The notes under the pieces were generated by a model, which had not been told where the DNA came from, ran no database searches, and saw nothing but the letters and a program-made list of their open reading frames with translations. A stretch of DNA of 64,000 nt from Thiosocius sp963808165 (GTDB taxonomy: Bacteria > Pseudomonadota > Gammaproteobacteria > Chromatiales > Chromatiaceae). Shown here piece by piece: positions 1 to 9,810 of this stretch. Where the stretch lies: positions 248,001 through 312,000 of the forward strand of contig CAWEET010000021.1 in NCBI GenBank assembly GCA_963808165.1, in the 5' to 3' direction. The stretch's first letter is position 1, and every line of letters begins with the position of its first letter. The translations under genes were made by a program, and so were the position numbers.

Positions 1-119
1 AGCGCCCTGGTCTGAATCCAATTCCGGTGTTCGTCCGGGCCATTTGTTGCGGCTATTCAACCCCGGCTGCTTCTCGGCAGTTGCAGTAGCGGCTATGATC
101 ATTCCTCTGGCTGATTGAA
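1..119 (+). other. Left edge, possible tail of an upstream gene
   Basis: One frame is open from base 2 to a TGA at 116-118, giving 38 residues with a hydrophobic stretch (AVAVAAMIIPLAD at the end). It could be the C-terminus of a gene that starts outside the window, but a second frame is also open to base 89, so this is not decisive. The TGA falls inside the 4-bp target duplication of the adjacent repeat. Confidence 0.25.
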
Positions 120-277
120 GGGCATCTCTAATAATCCTGGGTGCGCAGATTGGGCGACATAATTCGGGACATCAAGGCGAAGACCGCACGTAATAGCTGG
201 CTATTGCGAAGGTCTTCAACGCACAGAGCGCGGATTATGTCGTTCAAGATGCCATCTATGGATTGTTAGAGGTGCCC
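120..277 (+). repeat. Repeat A copy 1, MITE-like element
   Basis: This 158-bp element has imperfect terminal inverted repeats, GGGCATCTCTAATAATCC on the left and GGGCACCTCTAACAATCC read inward from the right (16 of 18 match). It is flanked by a perfect 4-bp duplication TGAA at 116-119 and 278-281. Nearly identical copies lie at 3849-4006 and 62665-62822. It has no transposase, so it is a non-autonomous element moved in trans. The target duplications (TGAA here, TTAA at copy 3) and short G-rich ends recall IS5-type elements, but the parent family is inference. Confidence 0.85.
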
Positions 278-319
278 TGAAGTTAAGTTCTACGGCCTCA
301 TGGACATACAGCGGACAAC

Positions 320-1756
320 ATGAAAGACACGCCACACGATTTAGCGCGTTCGATGGCCGAGACCTTGGCCGACAACAGCGAGCAGCTGAATCTGAGCATC
401 ATCCAAAGCATCGGTGACTGCGTGAAGGTGCTCGATATTGATGGCCGCCTGCTTTACATGAACGAGGTCGGCCAGCGTCTACTCGACATAGGAGATATCC
501 GGCCGTATCTCGGGGCTCGCTACAGCGATTTCTTCGAGGGGCGGGATACGGATGAAGCGACAACGGCTCTTGCCGAAGCGCAACAGGGTCGCCAAGGTCG
601 ATTCGTTGGGTTTGCTGCGACAGCCGATGGGACCCCCAAATGGTGGGATGTCGTCATCACGCCGATCTATGGTCATGGGCGTGTAGTCGAGAGGCTTCTG
701 GTGATGTCCAGAGACATTACCGATCAAAAAAGGGCTAGTGAGGCACTGGCAGAAAGGGAGCATCTTCTTCGTCAGGCGCAATCCTATGCACACATCGGCA
801 ACTGGAGCCTGGATGCAGACAGCATCACGGCGAGTTGGTCGGACGAGGTCTACCGGGTCCTGGGTCTGGACGTCTCTGCTGTGCCCGGACCCGTGACGCT
901 CGAGAAGGCGATCCACCCTGAGGATATGGCCGACGTGAAGGCGTCGCTACTGCGGTCTTTGAACACCGGCGCGGAACATAAGAAGGAGTATCGGGTTATC
1001 CGGCCAGATGGCGACGTAAGGTGGGTGGCCTGCAAGGGAGCGCCGGTTTTCGATGATCAGGGAAGGCTGGTTAGGCTGCTGGGCATATTTCAGGATATTA
1101 CCGAGCGCAAGCTGACCGAAGAGCAGGCCAAGGCGGCGCTCCGGGAGAAAGATGTATTGCTTCGTGAGATCCATCATCGGGTAAAGAACAACCTCCAGGT
1201 AGTGTCCAGCCTTCTATCCCTACAGGCCATGAAGACGCCGAATACAGAGGCATCCAGTACCCTGATGGAAAGTTGCCGAAGAATCCAAGTGATGGCGGAT
1301 ATCCATAATCGGCTCTACGGATCAAGCGACATCGCGAAGATCGAATTCGACGATTTCGTCCATACGCTTACCGAAGGTCTGGTGTCCGCCTATTCGCCGG
1401 AGGCTGTCCATATCGATCTCGTCGAAGATCTGGAATCGATCACATTGAACATCGATACGGCGATCCCGTGTAGCCTGATCATCAGTGAACTGCTATCGAA
1501 CTCTATGAAACATGCGTTCCCCGGCAGAACCAAAGGGACCATAGTGGTAGCGCTCAAGCGGCATGGCGACAAACTCCATCTTCGCGTGAAAGACAATGGC
1601 ATTGGACAGACACAGGCGCAAGGCTCACAACCCTACGAGTCCCTGGGACTGATGCTTGTGCATGCACTCGTCGAGCAACTGGGTGGGGACATCGTCTGTT
1701 CGAATGAAAAGGGCGCATGCACGACCATCACCTTTGATGCGAAACGAGCGGCCTAG
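320..1756 (+). CDS. PAS-PAS sensor histidine kinase, HisKA_2 type
   Basis: This 478-residue kinase has no membrane segment and should be cytoplasmic. Residues about 22-137 form a first PAS domain ending in the typical RDIT, and about 150-262 form a second PAS/PAC ending in FQDITERK. The HisKA_2 dimerisation/phosphoacceptor motif EIHHRVKNNLQ is at 283-293, with His285/His286 as acceptor. A HATPase domain follows, with an N-box (SELLSNSMKHAF) and a G1-like box (DNGIG). The last base of its TAG is the first base of the GTG start of the downstream receiver gene, so the two are translationally coupled and form a two-component pair. HisKA_2 kinases often answer light, redox or general stress; the signal here is unknown. 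Confidence 0.9.
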   Translation: MKDTPHDLARSMAETLADNSEQLNLSIIQSIGDCVKVLDIDGRLLYMNEVGQRLLDIGDIRPYLGARYSDFFEGRDTDEATTALAEAQQGRQGRFVGFAATADGTPKWWDVVITPIYGHGRVVERLLVMSRDITDQKRASEALAEREHLLRQAQSYAHIGNWSLDADSITASWSDEVYRVLGLDVSAVPGPVTLEKAIHPEDMADVKASLLRSLNTGAEHKKEYRVIRPDGDVRWVACKGAPVFDDQGRLVRLLGIFQDITERKLTEEQAKAALREKDVLLREIHHRVKNNLQVVSSLLSLQAMKTPNTEASSTLMESCRRIQVMADIHNRLYGSSDIAKIEFDDFVHTLTEGLVSAYSPEAVHIDLVEDLESITLNIDTAIPCSLIISELLSNSMKHAFPGRTKGTIVVALKRHGDKLHLRVKDNGIGQTQAQGSQPYESLGLMLVHALVEQLGGDIVCSNEKGACTTITFDAKRAA

Positions 1757-2124
1757 TGCGATCCATTCTCATTGTCGAAGACGAGAAGATCTCCAGTATG
1801 TTGCTGGAGCATCTGGTGTCAAAGTTGGGCTGGAATATTGTCGGTTCGGTCAGCTCGGGCGAAGAAGCGATTCGATGTGCGGAGTCCGCGCAACCCGATC
1901 TGATTATCATGGATGTCGGCCTGAGGGGCGATATCAACGGAATCGAGGCGGCGAACGCCATCTGCCAACGAAAGCCCACACCCGTGCTGTTCCTTAGCGC
2001 ATACACTTATGAAGAAATAACCAGGCATCACGAGCTACCGGAAGTCTTCGAGTTCCTCCCGAAGCCGGTCATGATCGATGAACTGAAGAACAAGCTGAAC
2101 GAGATGTTCAGTCGCGTCGAATAG
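1756..2124 (+). CDS. Single-domain response regulator (CheY-like receiver)
   Basis: This 122-residue protein is a stand-alone receiver. The acidic pair E8/D9 (LIVEDE), phosphoacceptor D53 (LIIMDVGL), S81 (FLSAY) and K103 (FLPKP) are all in place, so phosphorylation chemistry should work. There is no DNA-binding or enzymatic output domain. The start is GTG at 1756, overlapping the kinase stop by one base. The likely role is phosphate acceptor of that kinase, acting by protein interaction or in a phosphorelay. No output partner is encoded nearby. Confidence 0.9.
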   Translation: MRSILIVEDEKISSMLLEHLVSKLGWNIVGSVSSGEEAIRCAESAQPDLIIMDVGLRGDINGIEAANAICQRKPTPVLFLSAYTYEEITRHHELPEVFEFLPKPVMIDELKNKLNEMFSRVE

Positions 2125-2749
2125 CTGTGCGCACGCGTTATGTCGGCCATGAGAAAACGCGAGCCGCTACCTGGCGGCAGCGCTGATCCATCCGACAAGG
2201 CCAAAGGAAATCCGGGATGCGCTCCGGCATGTTCGATTCGGCGCGCCACGACAGGAAAGTGGCAGTCGGTGACTGGTCAAAGGGCTCATGCCGTTGTCCC
2301 ATTCATCTTCAGTGCCATGGTGCCGGTGCTGGACGAGGGGTCGTTTCCTCGAGACGTTTTTCTCCACCCCCTTGCGGAAGGGCTCGTGGCGCATGCTTCG
2401 CCACGTCTGCTATTGATTTAAGTTAATGCCGCGAAGGGGAAACGGGACCTGGTTTCGGCCAGCTGAGGAAGGCAAGAATCACGCCTTCGGCATCGAGCGC
2501 TTCGAATGTTGTGGCGTAGGTTGAGCCAGGTCATCGCCGCAGTGAATTCATACCCATGCAACTGCCCGCATCCTGCATCGGCGACTATTTTTAAATCAGG
2601 ACGCCCCGAAAGGCCGCAGGCAGCCACGGTCCCACCGGTTGTTGTTGAGAGGGCATGAGGCTCTCAGGGTGTCCATAGAATGACATGTTCTCTCGACCTA
2701 ATCCGGGGGGTGAACTGTGGGCACAGATTCATCTACGGAGGGATTGACC
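2125..2749. other. Intergenic, no supported gene
   Basis: About 625 bases between the response regulator and the secreted protein. Several short open frames exist on both strands, but none has a ribosome site or recognisable sequence. A weak hairpin (GAGAG/CTCTC) lies near 2648-2666. The promoter of the next gene should be in the last 150 bases, but no clear -35/-10 pair was found. Confidence 0.4.
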
Positions 2750-3610
2750 ATGTCGAAACGAATACACCTTTATGCGCTACTATTTATTGCCGCGGGTATC
2801 GCGGCTGCCGGAGGTAACGGCGGTTCGAATGACGCGCGCTATTGCTTGGACGTCAACATCGAGCCCTTCCACATGATGCCCGGTTTCATGGATTCAGCCG
2901 GTGCATGTGCGGTCAGGGACTATTGGGATGGAGAACTCCAGGAGGCCTTCTACCCGTTTACGGCTGAGGATCACCTGTTCAACTGCGAATACTTCGGGGA
3001 CATGACCCCGTTGCCCACCGGCGATATGGTGCCATCCTCGGTAGTGAGTCAGGACGTCGTCAATGGCACGATTGGCGGACACCCGTTCTCGGCGAAGCTG
3101 TACTGCGCCAGTCTGACTAACTGGTACCAGCAATCCTGCGCCGACCCGGAGAAACCAGCGACTTGCCGCGTACAACTCGCGCAGCCATTCCTGTCGATGG
3201 GTCTGCCATTTCCGCGTGTCACCGAGGTTTCGGTATTCGATGGCGTGATTGTGGTGGATCGTGGCAGGAAGAGCTTCGAGGTGCCGTTCCTGATGGCGAC
3301 CCGAGCCGCTGGTGTCATGCATATCGAATCGATGGATCTTGATGCACCACAGGTCGGTGCCTCGATAACGCACAGTGCTCTGGGTATGGTTGCTTACGGC
3401 GACGACGGTGGTGATGTTCGGGTTCTGAACGGCAGCCTCGATCTGCTGTTGCAGGGGCACATCTTTTATCCAGGCAGCGTTGAAGACGATCCCGGTGCGG
3501 CCAGAGTTCAGGGTACCGTGTGCAGCAGAGGGCTGTACAACACGCTGAACCGCAGGCATATGAGGGCCCGGGGCGGGAGGCATGAACATCACGACGATGA
3601 TGACGACTGA
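2750..3610 (+). CDS. Secreted protein with His/Asp-rich tail, function unknown
   Basis: The chosen ATG at 2750 has a GGAGGG ribosome site a few bases upstream; a GTG at 2717 in frame lacks one. The 286-residue product starts with a hydrophobic signal sequence (MSKRIHLYALLFIAAGIAAA) and is probably exported. The mature part holds several cysteines (YCLD, GACAV, FNCEY, LYCAS, SCADP, TCRV, VCSRG) that could form disulfides in the periplasm. The C-terminus is basic and then ends in HEHHDDDDD, a short metal-chelating-looking tail. I do not recognise a family. It stands alone between repeat A copy 2 and the two-component pair. Confidence 0.75.
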   Translation: MSKRIHLYALLFIAAGIAAAGGNGGSNDARYCLDVNIEPFHMMPGFMDSAGACAVRDYWDGELQEAFYPFTAEDHLFNCEYFGDMTPLPTGDMVPSSVVSQDVVNGTIGGHPFSAKLYCASLTNWYQQSCADPEKPATCRVQLAQPFLSMGLPFPRVTEVSVFDGVIVVDRGRKSFEVPFLMATRAAGVMHIESMDLDAPQVGASITHSALGMVAYGDDGGDVRVLNGSLDLLLQGHIFYPGSVEDDPGAARVQGTVCSRGLYNTLNRRHMRARGGRHEHHDDDDD

Positions 3611-3848
3611 TGGTCCGTCGCTATTCGGTGTCCGGTGGGGCATGCGGCCAATAAAGGTGGCGCTCGGAGCACCTGACATGTGCCAGGCGAGGGGAAGGTC
3701 GTGCCGGACTTACTGCATGGTCCACTAACAGACCAGGGCACCGGCACCGGCCGGTGCCCGGCGGGCATCATCCGACGGCCTCCGGATGTCAGGGCGTGCG
3801 CATTCGACCGGGCAGGGAATGCCCGAGGCCCCTGGAAAGATCTGCTGC

Positions 3849-4006
3849 CAGTCTTTCTAATAATCCTGGGTGCACAGATTGGGCGACATCATTCGGGACA
3901 TCGAGGCGAAGACCGCACGTAATAGCTGGCTATTGCGAAGGTCTTCAACGCAGAGAGCGCGGATTATGTCGTTCAAGATGCCATCTATGGATTGTTAGAG
4001 ATGCCC
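3849..4006 (+). repeat. Repeat A copy 2, left end degraded
   Basis: This copy matches repeat A copy 1 almost base for base from 3857 to 4006, but the outer eight bases on the left (CAGTCTTT instead of GGGCATCT) have decayed or been replaced. The right end GAGATGCCC is intact and is followed by TTTA, which carries the TAA stop (read in reverse) of the phospholipase D gene. The element therefore sits directly against the 3' end of that gene. Confidence 0.8.
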
Positions 4007-4007
4007 T

Positions 4008-5873
4008 TTAGAACAGCCAGATCAGGCCAGTGTTTTTCAGAACCTTGTAACGCCCCCTCTGCGAGCGCGTCGTATAGCCCTTGAAGCCTCCAGACTCGAC
4101 CAGCTTCCTCCTCATCTCCAGCCATTCGGGACTGCCCCACAGCAGGGACACGGCCTTGAGTTCCTCGAAGACCCGATTCAAATCGCCACTCAACTCCGGG
4201 TCGGCAATATAGAACCCCATTTCATTATTATAAAGGCGTGATCGATAGTCGAAGTTCGAGGTGCCGACAAAACCGAAATCATCGTCACCGAAGAACTTCG
4301 CGTGCAGTTTCCCGTAGCTCTCGGTGCCGCCGATCAGCGCAGAGTCGAGTCTTCCGGTCTGGTAGATCCTGATGCGCGGGTGATTTATCAGGCGCTTCCA
4401 TTCCTCGCCACCGACAAAAGCCGGATTGAGTTCACTGTCCTTCCTGCTCTTCAGCCAGACTTCCTGCATTTCGGGTGGGAGCAACAGGCGCGGCGCAGTA
4501 TCCATGTCGATGACACTTTGCGTGAAGTAGTTATCACTCGTCAGCACCGAGTTGGTGACTATTTCGACGGATAGACCAGGATATTCTTCCAGTGCTTCGA
4601 GCATCATCTTGGCGCCATCGTGAATTATGCGACCGTCGCTGTCCTGATACTGGGCAATGAAAAGGTAGGGGGAAACGATGCGAAAGCGAGCATTGACGTC
4701 GCCCGTTCGTGTTGCCTGCTCGATCCCGTTGGCCAGGATGGCGCCAATCGAATTAAGATTGCGAGACTTGATCTCTGCGACATTGCTTATCACGTCCTCG
4801 CTCGTAAGATTGCCCATCTCATGAGCCAGACGAACTTCGGAGCTACGGAAGCCTTGCGAGAGGTAAGAAGGCATCTGCGCATAGGCATCTTCGATCGCTG
4901 GCACACCCTTGATGAACGCCAGTGCTTGCTGGGCCTTTACCCGGTCTTTCTCGTAGCCCTCAACCAGGATGAGATCATAGTCGCCGTCCTCATCGGTGAC
5001 AGGAGAGATGCGCCGGTTGCCCTTGTGCAGGAACAGCAGCGTGTAGTAGCCGCTGCTCACCTGGCCGACAGTGGTAGGACGGCTCGAGCCGCCGATGTTC
5101 TCCGGCGACTTGAGCAGGATCTCCAGATCCAGGTAGGTATCCTTGTTCCGGCTCCCATCCTGGTTGATGCCGTAGTAGTCTACTGAGATATTGCGCCCCC
5201 CGGTCATCACCATATCCTTGCCCGGGAAGCGACCGTCCTTGATGATCAGCTTGTCATGGGAGCGACGATTCGACCAGCTACTCCAGCTGGTCAACGCATT
5301 GATAATGACAAACTGAACACGTGCTCTGTAGTCGGTCTTGTTGCCCAGGCCATCAACCATGTATCCGGCATCTTCCGCGCAGGTCTGAAGTGCCCGAATG
5401 GGCGCATGGCTGAAATGCATCGAGCCCAGCGAGTCGACCATGATGCGAACATCCACACCTCTTTTTACCGCATTGCACAGGGCGCCCAAAATGGCATGCC
5501 CGGTGGGGTCGTACTTATAGATGTAGTAAGTCAGGTCGAGCGTGTGTTCGGCATGCTCGATCATCCACAACTTCGCAGCGAGAGACCGCAGTGAGTCCTG
5601 ATACGACGGCCCGATGATCTTGGTGTGGGCCGAGCTGATGGGGGACTCGATGCGTTTGGCCAGCGCCACGGTGTCGTGTTTGAGCTGCCGATTGGGGACC
5701 CAGGTTCTGGCCTCGTAGAGCAGCCGCATCATGGTCTGCTCGTCATTTGTCAGTTCAGCGGACGCATGTTCTTCGAGTGCCTCCAAGGGGGAGGCGGGCT
5801 GCATCGGAGTGCTCACACAGGCGGACAGTAGCAGCGCGACGATGACGTAAAACATGCCCTTGCTTGATCTCAT
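4008..5873 (-). CDS. Phospholipase D family lipoprotein
   Basis: Two HKD motifs mark a PLD-superfamily enzyme that cleaves or transfers phosphodiester head groups: HDKLIIKD in the first half and HAKFFGDDDFGFVGTSNFD in the second. The N-terminus from the ATG at 5873 is a lipoprotein signal (VALLLSAC), so the product (621 residues) should be anchored in the envelope. An alternative ATG at 5927 overlaps the stop of the upstream gene by ATGA and would add 18 residues before the signal. That overlap shows coupling with the endonuclease/phosphatase-type gene, suggesting both act on phosphodiesters in the same compartment. The stop is TAA at 4008-4010, next to repeat A copy 2. Confidence 0.85.
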   Translation of the reverse strand: MRSSKGMFYVIVALLLSACVSTPMQPASPLEALEEHASAELTNDEQTMMRLLYEARTWVPNRQLKHDTVALAKRIESPISSAHTKIIGPSYQDSLRSLAAKLWMIEHAEHTLDLTYYIYKYDPTGHAILGALCNAVKRGVDVRIMVDSLGSMHFSHAPIRALQTCAEDAGYMVDGLGNKTDYRARVQFVIINALTSWSSWSNRRSHDKLIIKDGRFPGKDMVMTGGRNISVDYYGINQDGSRNKDTYLDLEILLKSPENIGGSSRPTTVGQVSSGYYTLLFLHKGNRRISPVTDEDGDYDLILVEGYEKDRVKAQQALAFIKGVPAIEDAYAQMPSYLSQGFRSSEVRLAHEMGNLTSEDVISNVAEIKSRNLNSIGAILANGIEQATRTGDVNARFRIVSPYLFIAQYQDSDGRIIHDGAKMMLEALEEYPGLSVEIVTNSVLTSDNYFTQSVIDMDTAPRLLLPPEMQEVWLKSRKDSELNPAFVGGEEWKRLINHPRIRIYQTGRLDSALIGGTESYGKLHAKFFGDDDFGFVGTSNFDYRSRLYNNEMGFYIADPELSGDLNRVFEELKAVSLLWGSPEWLEMRRKLVESGGFKGYTTRSQRGRYKVLKNTGLIWLF

Positions 5874-5923
5874 CGGTCCCTGCATCCACTCTGCTGCTAT
5901 GGTTCTGTGCCGCTGCTCGCTGC

Positions 5924-6805
5924 TCATCGAAGGCCTATCTCCGCGTAGACTGCCTGATGATCCGAGACAAGATCGGTCGACACCCGATAATCCAGGAACT
6001 CGAACTCCCTCGAGATCAGGATCCAGTCGAGGCGTTTCGTGCCGCCCTTGTAGGTGCCGAGATTGCCGGCTTCCGGTTGGTAGACTTGTAGGCCTGCCTG
6101 CTCAGCCAGTGCCTTAACGGTTGACGCCTCGGAAAACCATTCACTGTTGAAGTCTCCGAGAATGATGCTCGGGTGATGTCGTTTCCTTAGCACCTTCACC
6201 ATTTCATCAATCTGCTGTTCGCGGACCTTCTCCCGGGAGAAGTCCAGGTGAACCGACAAGATATCGACGAGGTGAGTCTCTCCTTCCTCATCTTCACTCC
6301 GCCAGGCGATTTGTGCAAGTAACAGGCCCTTGTTCAGGGTGGGCGGAGATGGCTTGAAGGTGTAACTCAGGACCTCTTCGAACGGCTGGCGGGACAGCAG
6401 CGCGGTGCCGTAATCGAACAACCAGCTGTGCGCATGGCTGGCACGTTCGAACCAGGGGTAGCCGGCGTCCCGGGCGAGCAAAGATACATGGTCGAATCCG
6501 CCGCTCCAGCGTGAGGGGCCATCGGCCTCTTGCAACGCGACGACGTGAGCATTCATGTCTATCAGAAGATCGGCTATCCGACGGAGATTGTCTGCGAAGG
6601 CGGACTTCCTCAGCAAAACCTGATTGAGGGCATCATTCCTGCCGTGCGCGATATTCAGGCTTGCCAACCGCAGACTGCCGAGGTGGGGCTTTGCTGTCGG
6701 TGCATGGACTCGTTGATCCGGGGGTTCTAGCTGTGCGCCCGGGCAGCCAGATAGAAGCGCCAGCGAGAGGCCAACTACGATGCATTTTACCGAAAGGTCA
6801 CGCAT
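5924..6805 (-). CDS. Endonuclease/exonuclease/phosphatase family lipoprotein
   Basis: The product has an EEP fold with the expected motifs: LNIAHGR, ALQEADG (metal-binding Glu), LGDFNSEW and a final SDHQAVYAEI with the catalytic Asp-His. A lipoprotein signal (LALLSGC) follows the ATG at 6805, giving 293 residues; longer starts upstream would put 33 unlikely residues before it. EEP enzymes cut phosphodiester or phosphomonoester bonds in DNA, inositides or sphingolipids. Lipid anchoring and coupling to a PLD-type lipoprotein make a lipid or extracellular nucleic acid substrate more likely than a DNA repair role, but this is inference. Confidence 0.85.
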   Translation of the reverse strand: MRDLSVKCIVVGLSLALLSGCPGAQLEPPDQRVHAPTAKPHLGSLRLASLNIAHGRNDALNQVLLRKSAFADNLRRIADLLIDMNAHVVALQEADGPSRWSGGFDHVSLLARDAGYPWFERASHAHSWLFDYGTALLSRQPFEEVLSYTFKPSPPTLNKGLLLAQIAWRSEDEEGETHLVDILSVHLDFSREKVREQQIDEMVKVLRKRHHPSIILGDFNSEWFSEASTVKALAEQAGLQVYQPEAGNLGTYKGGTKRLDWILISREFEFLDYRVSTDLVSDHQAVYAEIGLR

Positions 6806-7095
6806 GCTCCGAGAATACCAGATTCGATTGATCAGGCGCGGTTGACAAATTCCGAAGGGGGGTGGCGGTTGATCGCAGGGCTCTGCGTCACAGTCTTGGA
6901 TCATGAACAGTAGCTGACGGCCACGGCTAAGATTGGGTTGCCGCGAGCAAGGCCAAGTGCGTCCGGAGTCGCGCCGTCGCGGTGCCCCGGCTGGTCATTT
7001 CTGTCCGGCTTTCGGGCGCGCTGTTTACCTGTCGTATCGATTTGTGTCCTCATGGTACATTGCAGCTTCCCGGTATCAAGCCGCGCATCCGCGTG

Positions 7096-9810
7096 ATGAA
7101 CCCCTGGTTTAAACGAATCATCGTCGCCGTTGTCGTCCTCGAGCTTGTCTACCTCGCCGTTGGCAATCTTGCCCTGCAACTTCCGCTGACCCAGGCGCTG
7201 CTGAACGGGCTGAGGCCGGACAAGTTCGAAGTGACTTGGGAGGAAGCATGGACCTTCTACCCTTTCAGGGTGCATGTTCAAGGTCTTGCTGCGAATGGGC
7301 AAAGTCGCCGCCAGCAATGGCAGTTGGAAATGCGCCGGGGTTCTGCGTCGATTTCGTTGCTCCCGCTGGTACTCAGGCACGTGAGTCTGCATAGCGTGGT
7401 GGGCGAGGATGTCCTGTACTTCCAGCGTCCTCGCCTCAAGCCGGATAATGACTACGCCGACACACGGGATTTTTTTCCGCCCATCAGAAACCGAGTACTG
7501 AACGACGCAGAGCCCCTGCCAGATGGCAAGCGCCCATGGACGGTCAGTGTCGAGAATGCCAGCGTTCTCGGAAGGCACGTCGTCTGGGTCTATCAGTTAC
7601 ATGCTGTCATGCAGGGCGAACTGCGGGGTGATTTCCGCTATCGGACTCGTGGTGGTCCTTTCTCGCTTCGCGACGGCTGGGTCGATCTGGTCAGCGATGA
7701 CGTTGTCATCAACGGCGATCGTGACGCGTTCAAGAAGATCGTGGTCCGAGGGGACGTGGAATTTTCGGAATTCTTGCCGAGGGAGAACAAGGGCGTTGAT
7801 GCGCTGCCCTTCCTGAGCATGGATGCTGAACTGGGTGCGGCAGTGAACAGTCTGGCGTTCCTCGATCTTTACCTGCGTCACCTGGAAGGTATGCGGCTCG
7901 ATGGCCGGGGTCTGCTGTCAGGGCGGGTGAATCTCGAACGGGGCACCCTGCGAGCGGGTACGCAGCTCGATGTGATGGCGCCGGCGCTGTCGCTGGAATT
8001 GCTCGATCACAGTGCGTCGGGTAGCGGTACCGTACGGCTTGATGTCGACCCGGGTACCCCAGACATGCTCAGTGTCCGTGTGAAATTCTCAGAGCTGATC
8101 GCAAGACGTCTCGGTGACGACAGGCCTCTGCTGGTGGGCAGCGGCCTGGTTGTTGATGCGAGTGGCGACGCCGATGTGCTTGCGACCGCGGCAAGAATGC
8201 GGTCGGCGAGTCGGCTGGCGGTCAGCATCCCTGCGGTCAGGGTGCCGGACCTTGCCGTTTTTCATCATTACCTACCGGATCATGTCGGCCTGCGACTTCA
8301 CGGCGGCGAGGGCGTACTGCGCGGTCACGGAATAGTTGATGCCTCGAGTTTGGACATCGATCTGAAGCTGGACGCCGATGACGCGGATATTGCTATCGAC
8401 GATTATCGTTTTCAGTCCGATGTCGATGTCGCGCTGCTGGCGAAGACGCATGCGGCAGACCCCGAGGGTATTGATGTTTCGGGTTCCTATATAAGGCTCT
8501 TCGATGCCCGTCTTGCCAACAAGAACCAAGATGCCTCAGCTGCATGGCGGGCTCACTTGGCGGTGGATCAGGGGTGGTTCAGTTTTCCCGGTCGGGAAGC
8601 AGTGCTCGACGGCCGGGGCATGCGACTCGTCGAAGAACGCGAACTCGCCGAGTTACTGGCGATCGCTGATGGCGAACTGCGGCTCAATGGTAGTTTGTCC
8701 GACCTCGCCTGGCTGAATCAATTGATGAAGAATGAGTATCACGCCGAGATCCGGGGATCCGGAGATCTGCAGGCGCGGCTATTGCTGCACGGTGGCTGGC
8801 CAGCGGCGGGCACGGAGGCAAGGGTAGTATCCAGTGGCCTGGCGGTCGAGATACTGGACTATGTGGCCGAGGGCGGGGGCTCCGTGAAGCTGAGACTAGA
8901 CGAGGGGGGCCGGCGACCGGATGCGAAAATTGATGTGCTATTGAGCGAGGCTTCTTTTAAGAGGCGGGACGAAGACCGGCCGTTTATCAACCACGTCGAG
9001 TTGCATTTACAGGCTTCGGCCAAGGGTCTCACCTATGACGGCCCGACGGAGGATCTCACCTTGCGTCTTCACATGCCCACCGCAAGAATCACGGATATGA
9101 GCGTGTATAACCTGTATCTCCCGGAGAGCTTTCCGCTGCGTTTACTGAGCGGGGAGGCGGACCTGGTTGCCGATATCGAGCTGGAACCCATGGCCGCGAG
9201 CGGTTTCGTGACGCTGAAGGCGAGCAGCCTGCGCAGTCGACTCGATCAGCAGGAGCTGTCCGGTGACTTGACGGTCAAGGTTCATGTGGCGGATGGCAAA
9301 CCCAGAAATATGGATTTCGATATCTCCGGTTCGATACTCTCGCTGGACAATATCAAGGTAGAGGGCGATACAGAATCGCAGCGCCAGCCGGGCTGGAATG
9401 CCACGGTCGAGTTCACACGTGCCAATACAGTGTGGAGACGGCCGATTCGTATAACGGCGGAAGCCGACCTCGAAATGAAGGATTCCACGCCGATCGTCGC
9501 CATGCTATCCAATTACAGGCAGAAGAATGGCTGGATAGAGAAACTGCTCACGGTTGGCCCAATAAAGGGCGAGGCAAGGATGGACATGCAGCACAACCAG
9601 CTTGTCTTTCCCTATGCCTTCGCCGCCAGCGATGAGATTGATATCGGTGCCAAAGGCCTGATTGACGAGCAGACCCGCGAGGGTATCATTTTCGCTCGCT
9701 ACCGCAAGCTGAAGGGTTTGCTCAAGATCCGTGATGGCAAACGCGACTTCGACCTGATCAGGGCGCGGAAAACGTTCGATGCCTACTCTCCAACGGCAGC
9801 CGTCAAATAG
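7096..9810 (+). CDS. AsmA-like/DUF748-type envelope protein
   Basis: This 904-residue protein begins with one membrane helix (residues about 7-28, RIIVAVVVLELVYLAVGNLAL). The rest is a long repetitive beta-rich region with recurring segments such as LRLDEGG, DGRGLLSG and LKLDADDADI. That design is typical of AsmA/TamB/YhdP-type proteins, which form hydrophobic grooves moving lipids between inner and outer membrane. The ATG at 7096 is preferred over a GTG at 6982 because it begins right before the membrane helix. It is divergent from the PLD/EEP pair. Family assignment rests on architecture and composition. A second, larger AsmA-like gene is at 52619. Confidence 0.7.
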   Translation: MNPWFKRIIVAVVVLELVYLAVGNLALQLPLTQALLNGLRPDKFEVTWEEAWTFYPFRVHVQGLAANGQSRRQQWQLEMRRGSASISLLPLVLRHVSLHSVVGEDVLYFQRPRLKPDNDYADTRDFFPPIRNRVLNDAEPLPDGKRPWTVSVENASVLGRHVVWVYQLHAVMQGELRGDFRYRTRGGPFSLRDGWVDLVSDDVVINGDRDAFKKIVVRGDVEFSEFLPRENKGVDALPFLSMDAELGAAVNSLAFLDLYLRHLEGMRLDGRGLLSGRVNLERGTLRAGTQLDVMAPALSLELLDHSASGSGTVRLDVDPGTPDMLSVRVKFSELIARRLGDDRPLLVGSGLVVDASGDADVLATAARMRSASRLAVSIPAVRVPDLAVFHHYLPDHVGLRLHGGEGVLRGHGIVDASSLDIDLKLDADDADIAIDDYRFQSDVDVALLAKTHAADPEGIDVSGSYIRLFDARLANKNQDASAAWRAHLAVDQGWFSFPGREAVLDGRGMRLVEERELAELLAIADGELRLNGSLSDLAWLNQLMKNEYHAEIRGSGDLQARLLLHGGWPAAGTEARVVSSGLAVEILDYVAEGGGSVKLRLDEGGRRPDAKIDVLLSEASFKRRDEDRPFINHVELHLQASAKGLTYDGPTEDLTLRLHMPTARITDMSVYNLYLPESFPLRLLSGEADLVADIELEPMAASGFVTLKASSLRSRLDQQELSGDLTVKVHVADGKPRNMDFDISGSILSLDNIKVEGDTESQRQPGWNATVEFTRANTVWRRPIRITAEADLEMKDSTPIVAMLSNYRQKNGWIEKLLTVGPIKGEARMDMQHNQLVFPYAFAASDEIDIGAKGLIDEQTREGIIFARYRKLKGLLKIRDGKRDFDLIRARKTFDAYSPTAAVK

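Noticed and set aside
120..277. Coding remnant of a transposase inside repeat A
   Set aside because: All frames are short and none resembles a transposase; the three copies share length and ends, which fits a non-autonomous element.
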